A DNA stretch of 40,048 bases from a bacterium (lineage in GTDB: Bacteria; JAUVQV01; DATDCY01): the NCBI GenBank assembly GCA_036524115.1, contig DATDCY010000176.1, forward strand, positions 1 through 40,048. The letters run 5' to 3'. Shown piece by piece: positions 38,035 through 40,048 of this stretch (position 1 is the stretch's first letter; the number at the start of each line of letters is the position of its first letter). The notes under the pieces were generated by a model, which saw nothing but the letters and a program-made list of their open reading frames with translations, was not told where the DNA came from and ran no database searches. Position numbers and translations under genes: made by a program.

Positions 38035-38098
38035 ACGCGACCCCTCCGCGGCGCGATGTTCCCGTGGGGTGGAGGTCCTGGTGCTCGGGGTCGCGTTC

Positions 38099-38379
38099 GG
38101 CGGCCGATCGGATCGGGGCGCCGTAACTGCGCGGTGGCGCTTCGCGCCGCCTTCTTCCTGCGAATCCCTCGCGGCAGCGCCCTTCGAGGTCTTTCTGTGG
38201 AATGTGCTCGGGATTCGAATTCGGGGCGCGATCGGAATCGCGCCCCGTGACTGCGCGGAGCTTCGCGCTTCTTCCGGGGCGGCCGATCCGATCGGCCGCC
38301 GTAACTGCGCGGTGCTTCGCACTTTTTCCTGGGCCGCGATCGAAATCGCGGTCCGTGACTCGCGAAGGCGCTGCGCGCC
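38099..38379. repeat. Array of 54-bp units with covarying hairpins
   Basis: Four recognisable units lie between tRNA-Ser(CGA) and tRNA-Ser(GGA). Each has a 10-bp hairpin (B arm 38223-38232, C 38278-38287, D 38331-38340; imperfect in A, 38099-38122), then CCGTRACT at 38121, 38245, 38299 and 38353, then a small TTC or TGC-loop hairpin. The spacings are 124, 54 and 54 bases. The arms differ between units but stay complementary: GGGGCGCGAT, GGCGGCCGAT and GGGCCGCGAT. A worn unit may sit between A and B. Function unknown. Confidence 0.75.
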
Positions 38380-38471
38380 GTCTCTCGTCTGTCCGTCCCG
38401 TCCGAACTCAGTCCATGGGCGCAGGCGGCAATTCCTTGCCTTATGCGTGATTTTCGTCTATTTTCGCCGGC

Positions 38472-38562
38472 GGAGAGATGTCCGAGTGGTCGAAGGAGCA
38501 CGCCTGGAGAGCGTGTAGGGTCCTAAAGGCCCTCGCGGGTTCGAATCCCGCTCTCTCCGCCA
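38472..38562 (+). tRNA. tRNA-Ser (anticodon GGA)
   Basis: 91 bases with encoded CCA. Acceptor GGAGAGA/TCTCTCC, discriminator G; anticodon arm CACGC-CTGGAGA-GCGTG; long variable arm with GGGTCC/GGCCC; T arm GCGGG-TTCGAAT-CCCGC. A weak promoter (TTGCCT 38436-38441, CTATTT 38458-38463) precedes it. Confidence 0.96.
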
Positions 38563-38639
38563 GCCGCCGGGGCTCCGGGGAGAGCGGCGGGAGGGTGGAT
38601 TGTGTTTGGCGCGGGCCGACATCGGCCGGCGGGCGGGGA

Positions 38640-38738
38640 TGACCTGGTCCTGCGCGGCGGGAACCTGTGAACCCCGTCAGGTCCGGAAGGAAGCAGCGGT
38701 AAACAGGACCTCCCGGGTGCCGCAGGGGCGCCTGGCCT
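38640..38738 (+). ncRNA. ffs: Signal recognition particle RNA (4.5S type)
   Basis: The SRP domain IV signature GTCAGGTCCGGAAGGAAGCAGC is at 38677-38698 (shown in two overlapping parts here: GTCAGGTCCGGAAGG and AGGAAGCAGC), with the GGAA tetraloop and Ffh-binding bulge. Flanking arms pair outward: CCTGT with ACAGG, GGGA with TCCC, and CTGCG with CGCAG. The length of about 100 bases is the small bacterial type; ends are approximate. It sits about 70 bases before dnaX, a frequent arrangement. Confidence 0.93.
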
Positions 38739-38805
38739 GAACCGTCCCGCCGGTCGATGCCGGCCCGCGGTGTCCCCGGGCGCGGGACGACGACAGGAGG
38801 GGTGA

Positions 38806-40048
38806 GTGGCCGATTCCTACCAGGTTTTCGCGCTGCGCTGGCGGCCCCAACGCTTCGCGGACGTCGTCGGGCAGGAGCACGTCACCCGCCCCCTGCAGAA
38901 CGCCCTGCGCGAGAACCGCGTGCCGCACGCCTTCCTGCTCACCGGCGCCCGCGGCGTCGGCAAGACGACCACGGCCCGCATCCTCGCCAAGGCGCTCGTC
39001 TGCGAGAAGGGCCCGGCGGCCGAGCCCTGCAACGAGTGCCGCTTCTGCCGCGAGGTGACCGCCGGCAACGCGATCGACGTCATCGAGATGGACGCGGCCT
39101 CGAACACCGGCATCGACGACGTGCGCGACCTCAAGGAGAGCCTGATGTACGCGCCGGCGGCGGCGCGGCTCAAGGTCTACATCGTGGACGAGGTCCACAT
39201 GCTCTCGAAGGCGGCCTTCAACGCCTTCCTCAAGACGCTCGAGGAGCCGCCGGCCCACGTCAAGTTCATCTTCGCGACGACCGACCTGCACAAGGTCCCG
39301 GTCACCATCCAGTCGCGCTGCCAGCGCTACGACTTCCGTCTCCTGGACCGCGCCGAGATCGTCGAGCAGCTGCGGCGCATCGTCGAGGCCGAGGGGATCT
39401 CGATGAGCCCGGCGGCGCTCGGCGCCGTCGCCTCGGCGGGCGAGGGGAGCATGCGCGACGCCGAGAGCCTCCTCGAGCAGGTGGTGGCCTACTGCGGCCG
39501 CACCGTCGCCGACGACGAGGTCGCCAGGGCGCTGGGGCTCCCCGAGGAGAAGCTGCTGCTGGCTTTCTGCGCCGACCTGCTCGCGCGCCGCGGCGGGGCC
39601 TGTCTTGCGGCGCTCGACCACGTTGCCGCGCTGGGCATGGACGCCCGCATCTTCGCGCGCGAGGTCCTCGGCATGCTGCGGCACCTCGCCGTGCTGCGCG
39701 CCGTCCCCGAGGCGACGGATCTGGTGCCGACGACCGCGGAGACGCTCGCCGAGCTGCGGCGCCTCGCCGCGCAGGCCAGCCCGGGGCACCTGCAGTCGCT
39801 CTTCGAGATCTTCCTGCGCGTCGAGACGGAGGTGCGCCAGGCGACGTTCCCGCGGCTGCTGCTCGAGCTGGCGGTGCTGCGCGCGGTGGGCCTGGAGGAG
39901 CTGCAGCAGATCGAGACGCTGCTCGCGCGGCTCGAGGGGCTCGAGCGCCGGCTGGCCGGCGCGGTGCCGCCCGACGGGGGGGAGGGCGAGGGCGCCTTCG
40001 CTCCGCCGCCCCCGGCCGTCGCCGGCAACGGCGCGTCCGATGCGCCGT
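38806..40048 (+). CDS. dnaX: DNA polymerase III gamma/tau subunit (partial, 3' end cut)
   Basis: 414 codons are visible from GTG 38806 to the window end; AGGAGGGG lies 5 bases upstream. DnaX is the ATPase of the clamp loader. The start is MADSYQVFALRWRPQRFADVVGQEHV. Walker A is GARGVGKTTTAR (Lys53), the zinc module is Cys66, Cys75, Cys78 and Cys81, Walker B is VYIVDEVHMLS, followed by FNAFLKTLEEPPAHVKFIFATTD and VTIQSRCQRYDF; then the lid and collar domain (GSMRDAESLLEQ). After about residue 385 a Pro/Gly linker begins, as before the tau-specific part. The frame remains open at base 40048. The SRP RNA gene precedes it. Confidence 0.96.
   Translation, partial: MADSYQVFALRWRPQRFADVVGQEHVTRPLQNALRENRVPHAFLLTGARGVGKTTTARILAKALVCEKGPAAEPCNECRFCREVTAGNAIDVIEMDAASNTGIDDVRDLKESLMYAPAAARLKVYIVDEVHMLSKAAFNAFLKTLEEPPAHVKFIFATTDLHKVPVTIQSRCQRYDFRLLDRAEIVEQLRRIVEAEGISMSPAALGAVASAGEGSMRDAESLLEQVVAYCGRTVADDEVARALGLPEEKLLLAFCADLLARRGGACLAALDHVAALGMDARIFAREVLGMLRHLAVLRAVPEATDLVPTTAETLAELRRLAAQASPGHLQSLFEIFLRVETEVRQATFPRLLLELAVLRAVGLEELQQIETLLARLEGLERRLAGAVPPDGGEGEGAFAPPPPAVAGNGASDAP

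Noticed and set aside
38099-38379. CRISPR array
   Set aside because: Units have no unique spacers of even length: the repeat fills almost the whole 54-bp period, and no cas genes are near.
38013-38501. Minus-strand frame covering the hairpin array as a protein with 18-residue Arg-rich repeats
   Set aside because: It overlaps two tRNA genes and has no ribosome site. Arm covariation explains the pattern better than a coding constraint.
38069-38518. Plus-strand frame through the same array ending in a tRNA
   Set aside because: No family likeness, and its end lies in tRNA-Ser(GGA).

Overview
The window reads as chromosomal DNA of a high-GC (roughly 70 % by eye), Gram-negative, motile bacterium. 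The closest feel is Desulfobacterota (old Deltaproteobacteria) or a neighbouring uncultured phylum. Evidence for this: lipoproteins and a CpoB/YbgF-like periplasmic protein imply an outer membrane; CheC, CheD and CheW are present; a small 4.5S-type SRP RNA precedes dnaX; and a tRNA-Sec gene shows selenocysteine decoding. The taxonomic guess is inference; no search was run.

Layout. 1-5.2 kb (+): tail of an Ala-rich protein, S41 protease (CtpA), YibQ-type deacetylase-like protein, TsaD, an EGC-type cysteine desulfurase and a DUF3343 protein, packed with overlaps or gaps of a few bases. 5.5-5.6 kb: selC (tRNA-Sec). 5.7-10 kb: small tautomerase (+), then a leftward set (lipoprotein, PurM/HypE-fold protein, DegT-type aminotransferase, Gfo/Idh oxidoreductase) and tRNA-Phe. 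10.1-21.5 kb (-): one long co-oriented run with dnaA, dnaN, a 91-codon-scale unknown ORF in the place of recF, gyrB, gyrA, a TPR protein, a soluble histidine kinase, rsmE and an RDD membrane protein whose end runs into tRNA-Phe. A candidate replication origin flanks dnaA. 21.9-23.5 kb: cheC-cheD (+) facing cheW (-). 23.7-30.8 kb: ilvE, DUF1015, cpoB-like, LysM, dciA-like (-), nadA, serS. 30.9-38.6 kb: tRNA-rich stretch with all four standard tRNA-Ser isoacceptors, tRNA-Arg(ACG), a small island, a MazE/PemK-type toxin-antitoxin pair, a DUF502 protein and tadA. 38.6-40 kb: SRP RNA and dnaX (cut by the window end).

The accessory part is a 4.67-kb island inserted at the 3' end of tRNA-Arg(ACG). 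It is bounded by a perfect 67-bp direct repeat (31217-31283 and 35823-35889), carries the wreck of a tyrosine integrase next to the left repeat, and has a single intact cargo gene: a secreted subtilisin-like protease of 1277 residues with Ig-like, beta-propeller (SBBP-like) and chitobiase C-terminal-like repeats. A toxin-antitoxin pair with a twin-palindrome promoter sits just outside the right repeat.

The most unusual unexplained structure is in the gap between tRNA-Ser(CGA) and tRNA-Ser(GGA). Units there have a 54-bp period, and each holds a 10-bp hairpin whose two arms change together between copies (38099-38379), followed by a second small hairpin. Compensatory changes of this kind suggest a structured RNA or DNA element I cannot name. 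Other points: a selenium-linked gene set beside selC, missing recF, genes with promoters that place transcription start at or almost at the start codon, and serS lying among every tRNA it should charge.
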